DNA of 34,569 bases from positions 1 to 34,569 of the forward strand of contig CACJSX010000008.1 of assembly GCA_902596185.1 (NCBI GenBank), given 5' to 3'. The notes under the pieces are model-generated. The model was not told where the DNA came from and made no database searches. It saw only the letters and a list, made by a program, of their open reading frames with translations. The DNA is from an uncultured Pelagibacteraceae bacterium. GTDB taxonomy: Bacteria > Pseudomonadota > Alphaproteobacteria > Pelagibacterales > Pelagibacteraceae. The position numbers were made by a program, and so were the translations under genes. How positions within the stretch are numbered: the stretch's first letter is position 1; each line of letters begins with the position of its first letter. Below, in pieces: positions 17,093-25,284 of the stretch.

Positions 17093-17964
17093 ACAATTTA
17101 ACTAATCAGCAAAAAGGTTCTTTGATGGCTTTTATAGGAGTAATGTTTATAACTCCAGATTCTTTGCTAATTAGATTATCAAATATTGATACTTGGGGAA
17201 TGCTTTTTTACCGAGGGGCAATACCATTTGTAGTAGTTCTAATTGGTCTTCTTTTGTTTTATAAAAATAATTTCTTAAAAGCATTGTTTAAAATTGGTTA
17301 TCCAGGTATTTTTTATGTAATTAGTTTTTCTATTTGTAATATTACTTTTATTATCTCAATACAAAATACCAATGTAGCAAACACTTTGTTAATGGTAGCT
17401 CTTGCACCAATGCTTTCAGCAATCTTGGGAGCTATTTTTTTAAAAGAAAAACCGGATAATAAGACTTGGGTTGCTATCATAATTACGTTTATTGCTTGTG
17501 TTTATATTTTTTACGACTCTTTAAGTCTTGGCAATTTTTATGGAGATATGTTTGGTTTAATCACTTCTTTTGGATTAGCTTGTAACGCAAACATTGCAAG
17601 ATACGCAAAATCTACTGATTTGGTGCCTGCTGCCGTAATTGGAAAATCATGCGTTGCTATATTTGCCTTTTTCTTTGTTAAAGACTTTGCTTTAGTGGGA
17701 AATGATCTTTTTTATATACCTTTAATGTGTGTAATGTGTGTAGCTATACCATTTGTTTTAGTGACTATAGCACCAAGATTTATAACAGCAGCTGAAGTTA
17801 ATCTATTTTTCTTATTAGAAACTATCCTTGGACCAATATGGGTTTGGATGGTTATTAAAGAACAACCATCTAACGAGACTATCTATGGAGGTATCGTTAT
17901 CATTATCACGATAGCAATTCATTCTCTACTGGCCATAAAAAAAACACAAACCAAAACTACTTAG
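17089..17964 (+). CDS. DMT-superfamily (EamA) permease
   Basis: This is an inner-membrane protein of about ten helices built from two EamA repeats. The first repeat includes 'NVANTLLMVALAPMLSAILGAIFLKEKPD' in pieces ('LAPMLSAILGA', 'FLKEKP'), and the second has 'FFLLETILGPIWVW' and 'EQPSNETIYGG', the usual end-of-repeat pattern. DMT members export amino acids or other small metabolites; the substrate is unknown. The start is TTG at 17089, overlapping the gshB stop; an internal ATG at 17125 ('MAFIGVMF') is a possible alternative that would still keep TM1. The overlap suggests it is co-expressed with gshA-gshB, so a thiol or amino-acid link is conceivable. Confidence 0.75.
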   Translation: MNNLTNQQKGSLMAFIGVMFITPDSLLIRLSNIDTWGMLFYRGAIPFVVVLIGLLLFYKNNFLKALFKIGYPGIFYVISFSICNITFIISIQNTNVANTLLMVALAPMLSAILGAIFLKEKPDNKTWVAIIITFIACVYIFYDSLSLGNFYGDMFGLITSFGLACNANIARYAKSTDLVPAAVIGKSCVAIFAFFFVKDFALVGNDLFYIPLMCVMCVAIPFVLVTIAPRFITAAEVNLFFLLETILGPIWVWMVIKEQPSNETIYGGIVIIITIAIHSLLAIKKTQTKTT

Positions 17965-17994
17965 CCGGAAATTATTAAATTAAAAAATTTATAA

Positions 17995-19290
17995 ATGCAA
18001 AAAGAAGTAAAAAAATCTTGGGCTCTTTTTATTGGGATTGGATTGATGATGATTGGTCATGGGTTGCAATTACAAGTCATGGGTATTCGATCAGTACTTG
18101 AAGATTTTAGTGTTTTGACAACAGGTATATTCATGTCAGGATATTTTGTTGGTTACTTTGTAGGCTCAAGAACAACACCTAACTTTGTTTCAAAAGTTGG
18201 TCATATAAGAGTTTTTGCTGCATTCGCTTCACTTGCATCTTTAAGTGCTTTAATCGCTGTTGTTTATGTAAATCCATTCATGTGGACAATTAGTAGATTT
18301 ATAACAGGTATAAGTTTAGTTAGTTGTTATGTGGTTACTGAAAGCTGGTTAAATGATAGGGCGACCAATAAAAATAGAGGACAACTATTGTCAGCTTATA
18401 TGATGGTAATTTACTTTGGATTGGCTATTGGTATGTTGCTGCTTAATGTTAGTAAACCTGAGGATTATGAGCCATTTATTTTAGTCTCTATTTTACTGTC
18501 AGTTGCTCTTGTTCCTATTTTATTAACAAAAAGACCTGCTCCGAAATTTAAAAAAATAGAAACGATAAGTATTAAAGACTTATATAAAATTTCTCCACTC
18601 GGGACATTGAGTTCTTTCTTTACTGGCATAATTCATGCTGCTTTCTTCTCTTTAATTGCTGTTTACGCAACAAAAGCAAACTATACTTTGCTTGAAACCT
18701 CAGTTTTACTTTTTATTTCAACAATAGCCGGTGTTATTGGGCAAGGGCCAATAGGTTATTTTTCAGATACATTTGACAGAAGAAAAGTAATTGTAATTAC
18801 AACTTTTGGAAGTTCTTTATTAGCATTTCTCTCAATCTTAAGCTCAAATGATCCGTTTCAAAATATTTATCATCTAGATGAATTTGCATTTAAAAAAATC
18901 TTATTCTTCATTTTTGTTGGACTATATTCGAGTTTATGTCTTCCCTTGTTCTCTCTAAATCTTGCTCATACAAATGACTTTGTTCCAAAATCTCAATTCG
19001 TTGCAGCAGGAGGTGGTTTACAATTTATTTTTGGTGTTGGGGCTATAAGTGGTCCTATTTTATGTTCTCTATTCATGGATTGGTTTGGTTTAAACGGTTT
19101 ATTTATTTTTTTAATTATTACTCATGCAATTATTGGTGGTTTCGGTTTATACAGAATGAGAGTTAGAGAAACTGTGGAAAATCCAGATTCAACATTTACA
19201 CCAGTCCCAGCTACAATTACACCAGCTGGATTGGAATTAGATCCTGATGCAAAACCAATTGAAGAACCAAATTATCAACAAAATAATTAA
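17995..19290 (+). CDS. MFS transporter, YcaD-like
   Basis: A 431-aa, twelve-helix major facilitator. The early segment 'GIRSVLEDFSVLTTGIFMSGYFVGYFVGS' (read in parts), the loop 'RFITGISLVSCYVVTESWL' followed by 'NKNRGQLLSAYM', and 'GQGPIGYFSDTFDRRKVI' between helices 8 and 9 match the YcaD/YfkF-like MFS subgroup. The cytoplasmic tail after about residue 395 is rich in Pro, Thr and Glu and is not part of the fold. The substrate is unknown. It starts 30 bp after the EamA permease, and ends 4 bp from the convergent cytidylate-kinase-like gene. Confidence 0.8.
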   Translation: MQKEVKKSWALFIGIGLMMIGHGLQLQVMGIRSVLEDFSVLTTGIFMSGYFVGYFVGSRTTPNFVSKVGHIRVFAAFASLASLSALIAVVYVNPFMWTISRFITGISLVSCYVVTESWLNDRATNKNRGQLLSAYMMVIYFGLAIGMLLLNVSKPEDYEPFILVSILLSVALVPILLTKRPAPKFKKIETISIKDLYKISPLGTLSSFFTGIIHAAFFSLIAVYATKANYTLLETSVLLFISTIAGVIGQGPIGYFSDTFDRRKVIVITTFGSSLLAFLSILSSNDPFQNIYHLDEFAFKKILFFIFVGLYSSLCLPLFSLNLAHTNDFVPKSQFVAAGGGLQFIFGVGAISGPILCSLFMDWFGLNGLFIFLIITHAIIGGFGLYRMRVRETVENPDSTFTPVPATITPAGLELDPDAKPIEEPNYQQNN

Positions 19291-19293
19291 TTT

Positions 19294-19932
19294 TTATTTT
19301 TTTAATCTATCTATATAGCTAGACATTTTTGATAGAACTTGTTTTTTTGTCAGCTGATCTGATCTAATTAAAATAGAGTCTCTTACTCTTATTAGTGGAC
19401 TGTGCTTTCTGTTTTTGTCAGTTAAAGTACGTTTTTTTAAAGACTTTTTAACCTCTTTTAATGGTAATTTCTTTTTAATATCTAACCATCTTCTATGACT
19501 TGCAACGTCCAAACTGCATTTAAAATAAAACGCTATATCATACTTGGGATTTTTTGATAATATTTTACTGGCGATATCTCTCCCTTCAACACATATTCTT
19601 TTATTTTTTCTGATTATGGCAATTTGTACTTTATTAACAATTTCTCTAATTTTTTTTATTTTTGCCAAACCAGCTACATGATTGCTGATTTGCTCTGAAT
19701 GTAAATTCTGTTTTGAGATTTTCTTATAAGAAATATTTTTAAATTTATTTTTTACAAAAGAAATTTGATTTTTAGGCTTGTGTTTGATTATTAGCTTACT
19801 GGCATACCTATATAAAAGTCCTGAATTTATTAAAAGTAATTTGTATTTTTTAGATATAAGTTTTGCAGCTGTGCTTTTTCCACTCGCAGACTCTCCATCA
19901 CATGCAATTATAAGTTTTTTTATTTTTTTCAT
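19294..19932 (-). CDS. Cytidylate-kinase-like P-loop kinase
   Basis: The N-terminus 'IIACDGESASGKSTAAKLI' is a P-loop of the CMP-kinase type, followed by 'LLINSGLLYRYASKLI' (compare D-T-G-A-L-Y-R in Cmk), 'ICVEGRDIASKI', 'IAFYFKCSLDVASHRRW', and a lid-like 'RTLTDKNRKHSPL'. All Cmk landmarks are in order but several conserved residues are changed: NSG for DTG, VRDS for AxDA. It could be the genome's only Cmk in a diverged form or a paralogue with another NMP or shikimate-like substrate. It stands alone, in minus orientation, downstream of the ABC operon after a 72-bp gap, and not beside aroA/rpsA as cmk often is. Confidence 0.65.
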   Translation of the reverse strand: MKKIKKLIIACDGESASGKSTAAKLISKKYKLLLINSGLLYRYASKLIIKHKPKNQISFVKNKFKNISYKKISKQNLHSEQISNHVAGLAKIKKIREIVNKVQIAIIRKNKRICVEGRDIASKILSKNPKYDIAFYFKCSLDVASHRRWLDIKKKLPLKEVKKSLKKRTLTDKNRKHSPLIRVRDSILIRSDQLTKKQVLSKMSSYIDRLKK

Positions 19933-20004
19933 TAATTATTCAAAACCTATATAGTTTTAGGATTAAATTGTCTAAAATTTTATAAATTTAATAGAGATAT
20001 TTTG

Positions 20005-20793
20005 TTAATTTGCATCAAGAACAGCATGAAGAAATTGTTTTGTTCTCTCATTTTGCGGATCTCCAAATAATTTTTCTGGAGGTCCTTCCTCAAATATTTT
20101 TCCCTCATTAAAAAAACATACTCGATCTGAAATTTCGCGTGCAAATCCCATTTGATGAGTTACCATAATCATTGTCAAGCTATGCTCTTTGTTTAACGAC
20201 CTAATTACATTAAGAACTTCACCCACAACCTCAGGATCAAGCGCTGAGGTAATTTCATCTAATAACATTACTTTAGGTCTCATTGCTAAGGCTCTAGCAA
20301 TAGCAACTCGTTGTTGCTGACCTCCTGATAGTCTGCTTGGATGTTGATCTTTTTTGTCAGTTAAGCCTACTAACTCGAGTAATTCAAGAGCTCTTTCTTC
20401 AGCTTCTTCTTTTTTAAGTCCTAAAACTTCAATTGGAGCCTCAATACAATTTTGTAAAGCAGTCATATGAGGAAATAAATTAAATTGTTGAAAAACCATT
20501 CCAATTTTAGAACGTCTATCTCTCAAATATTTTTCGCTTGCCTCTACAAGATTACCATTTTCATTCATGTGTGTTAAAGACTCACCGTCTAAATAAATTA
20601 CTCCACTATTAATTTTTTCTAGAGTCATTAAAACTCTCAATACTGTTGTTTTGCCTGATCCAGATGGTCCTATAATTGAAACCATTTCATTTTTTTTTAT
20701 ATCTAAATTTAATTTATCTAAAACTACTAAATCACCATATTGTTTTGTGACTTGATCAAATTTTACAATAATTTCATCAGTTTTATTTTTCAT
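20005..20793 (-). CDS. ehuA: Polar amino acid/ectoine-type ABC transporter, ATP-binding protein
   Basis: This is the ATPase that drives the importer encoded upstream. It has Walker A 'GPSGSGKTT' near residues 40-48, the Q-loop '[16 protein letters not shown]', signature '[17 protein letters not shown]', Walker B '[14 protein letters not shown]' and the H-loop 'MVTHQMGFA'. These are typical for the GlnQ/HisP/EhuA class of polar amino-acid ATPases. Residues 75-92 carry a short insert with acidic character ('[11 protein letters not shown]'), also found in EhuA-like proteins. It is the last gene of the four-gene operon, 3 bp after the second permease. The symbol reflects the resemblance of the whole operon to Ehu; the actual ligand is unproven. 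Confidence 0.7.
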   Translation of the reverse strand: MKNKTDEIIVKFDQVTKQYGDLVVLDKLNLDIKKNEMVSIIGPSGSGKTTVLRVLMTLEKINSGVIYLDGESLTHMNENGNLVEASEKYLRDRRSKIGMVFQQFNLFPHMTALQNCIEAPIEVLGLKKEEAEERALELLELVGLTDKKDQHPSRLSGGQQQRVAIARALAMRPKVMLLDEITSALDPEVVGEVLNVIRSLNKEHSLTMIMVTHQMGFAREISDRVCFFNEGKIFEEGPPEKLFGDPQNERTKQFLHAVLDAN

Positions 20794-20796
20794 AAT

Positions 20797-21474
20797 TTAT
20801 TTTTTTATTTTACCTTGTGCTTTATTAACATCATTTTCTAATTTTCTAACCCACATTGCAGCTGGAATAGATAATGTTAAAAATATTACTCCGACTATAG
20901 TATACGGTTCTAAATATCTATAATTATACCCACCTACAGCTGTAGCTGCATGAAATAATTCTGCAACTCCAATAGTGGATAGTAATGGGGTATCTTTAAA
21001 AATTCCAACCAGGTAATTACCCATTCCTGGTATAGCTATTGGAAATGCCTGTGGTAAAACAATTCTTCTATAAGTATATATTGTAGAAAAATTTAGAGCT
21101 CTACAAGCCTCCCATTGTGTTTTTGAAACTCCTTCCAAAGCCCCTCTATAAACTTCAGATAAATAAGTTCCAAAATGAAGACCTATTGTAATCATTCCAC
21201 ATACCCACGCTGATAATGTAATACCAAATTGTGGTAATACGAAGTAGACAAAAAATAACTGAATTAGAAGTGGAGTCGACCTTATAAATTCTACTATTTC
21301 TCTATTTAACCAGTTAACAATTTTAAATGGTGTTCTTTGACCTAGTAAAAAAAATAATCCAACAACTAAAGCAATTGCATAACCTACTCCAGCAGCAAGA
21401 ATAGTGTTTAAAGTTGCTATTGCCATTTGTGGCAATATTTCTATTGTAAAATCCCATCTCCACCCCATTTCCAT
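20797..21474 (-). CDS. ehuD: Ectoine-type ABC transporter, permease EhuD-like
   Basis: This is an inner-membrane permease (225 aa, about five helices) of the HisM/GlnP family. 'EFIRSTPLLIQLFFVYFVLP' at mid-protein and the EAA loop 'TQWEACRALNFSTIYTYRRIVLPQA' (read in parts), where the ATPase docks, are clear. The string 'GNYLVGIFKDTPLLSTIGVAELFHAA' and 'YRYLEPYTIVGVIFL' closely follows what I recall of EhuD. It lies 3 bp after the EhuC-like gene and 3 bp before the ATPase gene, so the three form one translational unit. Confidence 0.72.
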   Translation of the reverse strand: MEMGWRWDFTIEILPQMAIATLNTILAAGVGYAIALVVGLFFLLGQRTPFKIVNWLNREIVEFIRSTPLLIQLFFVYFVLPQFGITLSAWVCGMITIGLHFGTYLSEVYRGALEGVSKTQWEACRALNFSTIYTYRRIVLPQAFPIAIPGMGNYLVGIFKDTPLLSTIGVAELFHAATAVGGYNYRYLEPYTIVGVIFLTLSIPAAMWVRKLENDVNKAQGKIKK

Positions 21475-21477
21475 AAT

Positions 21478-22149
21478 TTAAATCCTCTCCTTTCCAACTT
21501 TTCTAGCTGCTAATACCTCTAGCCATCTTAAAAACGGAACTAATGCAAATCTAGCAATAATATAGTAAATCAGTAATGCTGTTCCAAAACACTGTGCTGA
21601 TAACCAGGTAATAGAGTTAATTTGTTTTGCTTCAAAAGTTAAATCCACAACTGTCACTAATGCAACTAATGCTGTAGCTTTTAATAATTCTACAGTTAAA
21701 TTTGCAGCGGGTGGTAAAATTATTGGAAAAATTTGTGGAATAATAATTCTTTTAATTCTTTTTGCTGGAGTAAAATTTAAAGCATGTGCTGCCTCCCATT
21801 GCCCTTTAGGTACCGCAAGTATTCCTGCCCTTACTATTTCTGCGCCATATGCACCAAAATTCAAACCTAGAGCTACTACGCCTGCAGTAAAAGCTTCTAA
21901 AGATATTCCAAAGAAAGGTAATACATAATAGGCCCAAAATAATTGAACTAATAAAGAAGTTCCTCTAAAAAATTCTATATATACCGTAGCAATTCCTTGT
22001 ATAGCTGGATTTTTAGAAAGTCTCATCAAACCAAAAATCATAGAAATAATTACATATAGAATCATAGAACAAACAAGAACTTTTATTGTAGTTATTGTTC
22101 CCAATAAAAGGGTAACACCATGCTCGTTCAAAAATTCAAGATATGTCAA
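21478..22149 (-). CDS. ehuC: Ectoine-type ABC transporter, permease EhuC-like
   Basis: This is the second HisM/GlnP-type permease (223 aa). 'VYIEFFRGTSLLVQLFWAYYV' (read in parts) is the family's helix-2 signature, and its FRGTSLLVQLFW form is the one typical of EhuC. The EAA loop is 'GQWEAAHALNFTPAKRIKRIIIPQ' in pieces, and 'LLKATALVALVTVVDLTF' follows. Together with the EhuD-like gene it would form the heterodimeric channel. It is separated from the binding-protein gene by 71 bp containing a strong hairpin with a T-tract, so its expression is probably a fraction of that of the binding protein. Confidence 0.72.
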   Translation of the reverse strand: MTYLEFLNEHGVTLLLGTITTIKVLVCSMILYVIISMIFGLMRLSKNPAIQGIATVYIEFFRGTSLLVQLFWAYYVLPFFGISLEAFTAGVVALGLNFGAYGAEIVRAGILAVPKGQWEAAHALNFTPAKRIKRIIIPQIFPIILPPAANLTVELLKATALVALVTVVDLTFEAKQINSITWLSAQCFGTALLIYYIIARFALVPFLRWLEVLAARKVGKERI

Positions 22150-22171
22150 ACTATTTTCCTTTAGATTTTAA

Positions 22172-22201
22172 AAACCAGGCAACAATTAAGTTGCCTGGTT
22201 T
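22172..22201 (-). terminator. Hairpin with T-tract between binding protein and permeases (partial terminator)
   Basis: A perfect 12-bp inverted repeat (22172-22183 and 22190-22201, arms AAACCAGGCAAC / GTTGCCTGGTTT) encloses a 6-nt loop. Read on the minus strand it is followed by TTTTTAAAATC, giving the shape of an intrinsic terminator. It lies 19 bp after the binding-protein stop and before the permease genes. Such intra-operon terminators let periplasmic binding proteins be made in excess of the membrane components. In this AT-rich window it is by far the strongest GC-containing stem seen. Confidence 0.8.
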
Positions 22202-22220
22202 AATTTTATAATTATGTAAA

Positions 22221-23066
22221 TTATTTAGTTGAGCAAGCCCACTCAGTAGTCATGTCAGGTGGTGGTAGTTGAGCTTTATCATAGCCATACTTACCAGCTC
22301 TCTCTAACATTTTACCAGGGTTAGCTAAAACTTTAGCTAGAGCCACGTTAAAGGCATCTCTGAACTTACTATCACTTTTTCTAAAACCAATTCCAACTAC
22401 ATTTACAGTTTCTTTAGGCATTAGTTTTGGATCAGTAACTTCAAATGCTCCACCAGTTTTTTCTTCATGTTCTTTTGCACCAAAGAAAGTTTGCACAGCA
22501 GCATCAGCTCTTCCTGCTTTCATTGCTGCTAAAATACCAACTTCACCTTCTACTAAAAGCATTTGGCTATCTGGGACACCTGCTTTTTTTGCTGCTTCTA
22601 CAGTATTGAATCCAGTCCCTGTAACTAGTTTAGCTCCAGTTCTTATTACATCTGCATAATTATTAATTCCTTTAGGATTTCCTTTTGGCACTAACATTGC
22701 ATCACCAAATACTCCAATTGGGTCAGAAAAATCAATGTTAGCACATCTACTTTTTAGAATGTACATACCCCCAGTAATCATATCTGATCTATCTGCATTT
22801 ATTCCTGGAATAAGACCTGACCATTCAAAAACTTTAGTTTCATGCTCAGTAATTCCCATTTCCTCTAGAACAGTTAACGCAATCATATTTACGAAACCTA
22901 ATGCTTCACCATTATCTCCTGCATATGCCCATGGCACAGCAGTACCGAAACCTAGTCTTAATTTGTGACCATCTGCGAGTCTTTCAGTTAATGTTTTTGC
23001 ATTAACAGTAGAAATACTAAACAGAAGAACAAATAAAACTGTTAATGTTTTATAAATCTTTCTCAT
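22221..23066 (-). CDS. ehuB: Ectoine/hydroxyectoine-type ABC transporter, periplasmic binding protein
   Basis: This protein would capture the ligand in the periplasm for the EhuC/D/A-like complex. It has a signal peptide ('MRKIYK', hydrophobic core, cut after 'STVNA'). The mature part is a cluster-3 solute-binding fold. 'FEWSGLIPGINADRSDMITGGMYI' (in parts), 'SRCANIDFSDP', 'VPKGNPKGINNYADV' and the ending 'LPPPDMTTEWAC' track EhuB, including its Cys in 'RC..(I/V).FS.P' and the C-terminal Cys, which may form a disulphide. The ligand in this organism could be ectoine, another compatible solute or an amino acid. It is the first gene of the operon and has a strong ribosome site (AGGAGAG, 7 nt before the ATG), unusual for this window, in line with high expression. 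Confidence 0.72.
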   Translation of the reverse strand: MRKIYKTLTVLFVLLFSISTVNAKTLTERLADGHKLRLGFGTAVPWAYAGDNGEALGFVNMIALTVLEEMGITEHETKVFEWSGLIPGINADRSDMITGGMYILKSRCANIDFSDPIGVFGDAMLVPKGNPKGINNYADVIRTGAKLVTGTGFNTVEAAKKAGVPDSQMLLVEGEVGILAAMKAGRADAAVQTFFGAKEHEEKTGGAFEVTDPKLMPKETVNVVGIGFRKSDSKFRDAFNVALAKVLANPGKMLERAGKYGYDKAQLPPPDMTTEWACSTK

Positions 23067-23170
23067 TATTATCTCTCCTTAGTTGTTATATTTTTTTAAA
23101 TTTAAACAGATTAGATAACAGGTGTACAGACACACTAAAAAAAAATTTCAATCTTAAGTTGTTTGATTTT

Positions 23171-23959
23171 TTAATTTATTTCAATTTTATCTAATAAATT
23201 GATTTCTCCATCTTCTAAAGGAGTTAAATAAATACCCATATCAAAGTGATTGTAAGTTTGTTTTAAAATTTTAAGTAAATTAAATGAATTATCATCTGAT
23301 TTTGGTTTTAGATTAATGGCAACACATCTTGGAATATTTTTTTCTACTTTAAATGGAACATTGTTAATTTTTAAAGTTTTATCAATCCATTTTCTTTCTT
23401 CCCAAGCCTCAATCCCATCAAAATATAAATTTCCTCTAAATATTGACGTTTCAATTTTTCTATTAATTTTATTTTCAAAATCTTTAATACTATTAATATT
23501 TAAAAAAGAAATTGAATTTTTAAACATTGATTTGTTAGATATGGAAGTATCATAAAAAGGGTGTTCATCATTTCTCATAAGTCTAATATCTTTTTTTAAA
23601 GAACTCTCTAATTCAATTAATTTTTTTACAAGATCATCTCTTTCATCAAAATTATTAATATTAATAGTAATAATTTCTTTGTCTTTTAGTGTTAAAGTTA
23701 ACTTATTATGATCATATAAAAAATTATACTTATTAAACACAGGAGTATTTTTAAGTGTTACAATTTTGTTCCATTTTCCTATTCTTGCTTCAGGATTTTT
23801 TTCAAATTCTTTAGAATGATCCAAATCAAGATTTTGAGAAAAAGCAAAAACTCTATCACCTTCTATTCCAATATTTTTATTAATTTTACACTTCTTAATA
23901 TTTTGAAATGAAATAGATTTTACAGGACAGTTATGTATTGAAGTAATAATTGCACTCAT
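23171..23959 (-). CDS. MOSC-domain protein, YcbX-like
   Basis: The N-terminal beta-barrel domain 'IHNCPVKSIS...GIEGDRVFAFSQ' and the C-terminal MOSC region, with the conserved Cys212 in 'IPRCVAINLKP', identify a MOSC protein (262 aa). MOSC proteins handle sulphur for molybdenum cofactor or act as molybdenum-dependent reductases of N-hydroxylated compounds (YcbX, mARC). No ferredoxin domain is fused here, unlike E. coli YcbX. It is convergent with nothing and divergent from the dioxygenase gene, with only 19 bp between the two starts. A 104-bp gap separates it from the downstream ABC operon. Confidence 0.75.
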   Translation of the reverse strand: MSAIITSIHNCPVKSISFQNIKKCKINKNIGIEGDRVFAFSQNLDLDHSKEFEKNPEARIGKWNKIVTLKNTPVFNKYNFLYDHNKLTLTLKDKEIITININNFDERDDLVKKLIELESSLKKDIRLMRNDEHPFYDTSISNKSMFKNSISFLNINSIKDFENKINRKIETSIFRGNLYFDGIEAWEERKWIDKTLKINNVPFKVEKNIPRCVAINLKPKSDDNSFNLLKILKQTYNHFDMGIYLTPLEDGEINLLDKIEIN

Positions 23960-23978
23960 ATAATCTTTAAAAAATAAT

Positions 23979-24803
23979 ATGACTTATCTTAATTCAAATC
24001 AACTTAAACAGTACAATGAAGAGGGATATGTGGCTCCTTTAGATGTTTTGACTGAAGAAGAAGCTTTAGCAACAAGAAATGAAATAGAATTAATAGAAAA
24101 AGAAATGCCAAATGAAATTGATAAATCTGGTAGATATAATGTTCACTTAATCTCTCCTAAACTAGATGCAATTGTGCATAATTCCAAAATTCTTGATGCT
24201 GTTGAAAGCATCATAGGTAAAAATATTTTAGTTTGTAGTAGTACTTTGTTTATAAAAAACCCTAAACAAGAAGGATTTGTAAGTTATCACCAAGATGCTA
24301 AATATATTGGATTGGAGCCACATAACTGGGTTACAGCATGGATAGCAATTACAGATTCGTACGAAGTAAATGGGTGTATGAGAATGTGGCCTAAATCTCA
24401 TATAGAACTTAAAGATCATAATGAGAAATTTAATGAAGGAAACCTACTTACTAGAGGTCAAACAGTTGAAGAGGTTCCAGAAAAAGAGGTTAAGTCTGTA
24501 GAACTTAAAGCAGGCCAAATGTCTTTACACCATCCAAGAATAGTTCACGGATCAGGTATAAACAAAAGTAATGATCGAAGAATAGGCTTTGCAGTTCAAA
24601 GCTATATAGGCACAAATGTAAAACAAACCTTAGGTAAAAATAGCGTTCAAATTGCTAGAGGAGAAGATAAATATAATTATCATGAAGTAATAAATAGAAC
24701 AAATGCTTTAATGAGTGAGGAAAATATTTTGATGAGAAAAAAAGAAAATAATTACTTGCAAGAAATTTTCTATAAAGGAGCAAAACAAAAAGGATCTTAT
24801 TAA
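23979..24803 (+). CDS. Phytanoyl-CoA dioxygenase (PhyH) family Fe(II)/2-oxoglutarate oxygenase
   Basis: This 274-aa enzyme should hydroxylate a small molecule using O2, Fe(II) and 2-oxoglutarate. The metal triad is His104 and Asp106 ('YHQDAKYIG') plus His190 ('RIVHGSG'), with Arg200/201 ten residues later for 2-oxoglutarate. 'NGCMRMWPKSH' is the typical loop before the distal His. The ectoine hydroxylase (EctD) signature around its HxD motif is not present, so it should not be called EctD despite the Ehu-like importer nearby. The retained Asp argues against a halogenase. The substrate is unknown. The start lies only 19 bp from the divergent MOSC start. Confidence 0.8.
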   Translation: MTYLNSNQLKQYNEEGYVAPLDVLTEEEALATRNEIELIEKEMPNEIDKSGRYNVHLISPKLDAIVHNSKILDAVESIIGKNILVCSSTLFIKNPKQEGFVSYHQDAKYIGLEPHNWVTAWIAITDSYEVNGCMRMWPKSHIELKDHNEKFNEGNLLTRGQTVEEVPEKEVKSVELKAGQMSLHHPRIVHGSGINKSNDRRIGFAVQSYIGTNVKQTLGKNSVQIARGEDKYNYHEVINRTNALMSEENILMRKKENNYLQEIFYKGAKQKGSY

Positions 24804-24812
24804 TTATTAAAT

Positions 24813-25280
24813 ATGGGAGATTTCAATAAAGCACCAAATGATTTTTTTAATAATTGGAATAAAATCCAATCAATGTCATATAAAAATGTCATTGAACTAC
24901 TTGTTAAGAGAAGTAGTGAAAAAAAGATATTAGCTTTAATTCAATTTGAATTAGATCAATTTTCAGAAAATGTTCAAAATGATTTAGTTATTTCTAAAAC
25001 AAGTTCTTTCTATCAAGAAATATCTAATCTTTTCAGAGACTCAAACTGGTGGTCAACAGCCACAGTAACAGATGCTTGTAAGTATTATTTAAACTGTGCA
25101 AGAAATAATATTTCTTATTTTGAAAACTATGTAGAGGCAGATAGTGATTTATCTCAAAATCAAAAAAATGAGATATTTGCCTTATATCAATTATGTACTT
25201 TATTTGTTTCTTGGAATGCTATTAAAGACAAACAGATCAGAGAAATTATTGATATTAGAAAAAGTTTATTTTTTAGATAA
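24813..25280 (+). CDS. Unknown protein
   Basis: I do not recognise this 155-aa protein. It is predicted soluble and mostly helical, with aromatic-rich motifs ('NDFFNNWNKIQS', 'RDSNWWSTATVTDACKYYLNCA') and three Cys. It starts 9 bp after the PhyH-family gene in the same direction, which suggests co-transcription. It ends 4 bp from a convergent gene. There is no signal peptide or membrane segment. Codon use looks like that of its neighbours. Confidence 0.6.
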   Translation: MGDFNKAPNDFFNNWNKIQSMSYKNVIELLVKRSSEKKILALIQFELDQFSENVQNDLVISKTSSFYQEISNLFRDSNWWSTATVTDACKYYLNCARNNISYFENYVEADSDLSQNQKNEIFALYQLCTLFVSWNAIKDKQIREIIDIRKSLFFR

Positions 25281-25284
25281 ATCA

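Noticed and set aside
19933..20004. TTTTAG/CTAAAA dyad as a terminator after the ABC operon
   Set aside because: Six A/T-rich base pairs with an 11-nt loop are too weak to separate from background.
23067..23170. TTGAAA with TGTACA 17 bp later as a promoter for the Ehu-like operon
   Set aside because: The -10 matches only about half the consensus; a promoter must be nearby but this exact placement is not supported.
23979..24803. Ectoine hydroxylase EctD, suggested by the nearby Ehu-like importer
   Set aside because: It shares only the general PhyH-type metal triad; the EctD signature around the HxD motif is absent.
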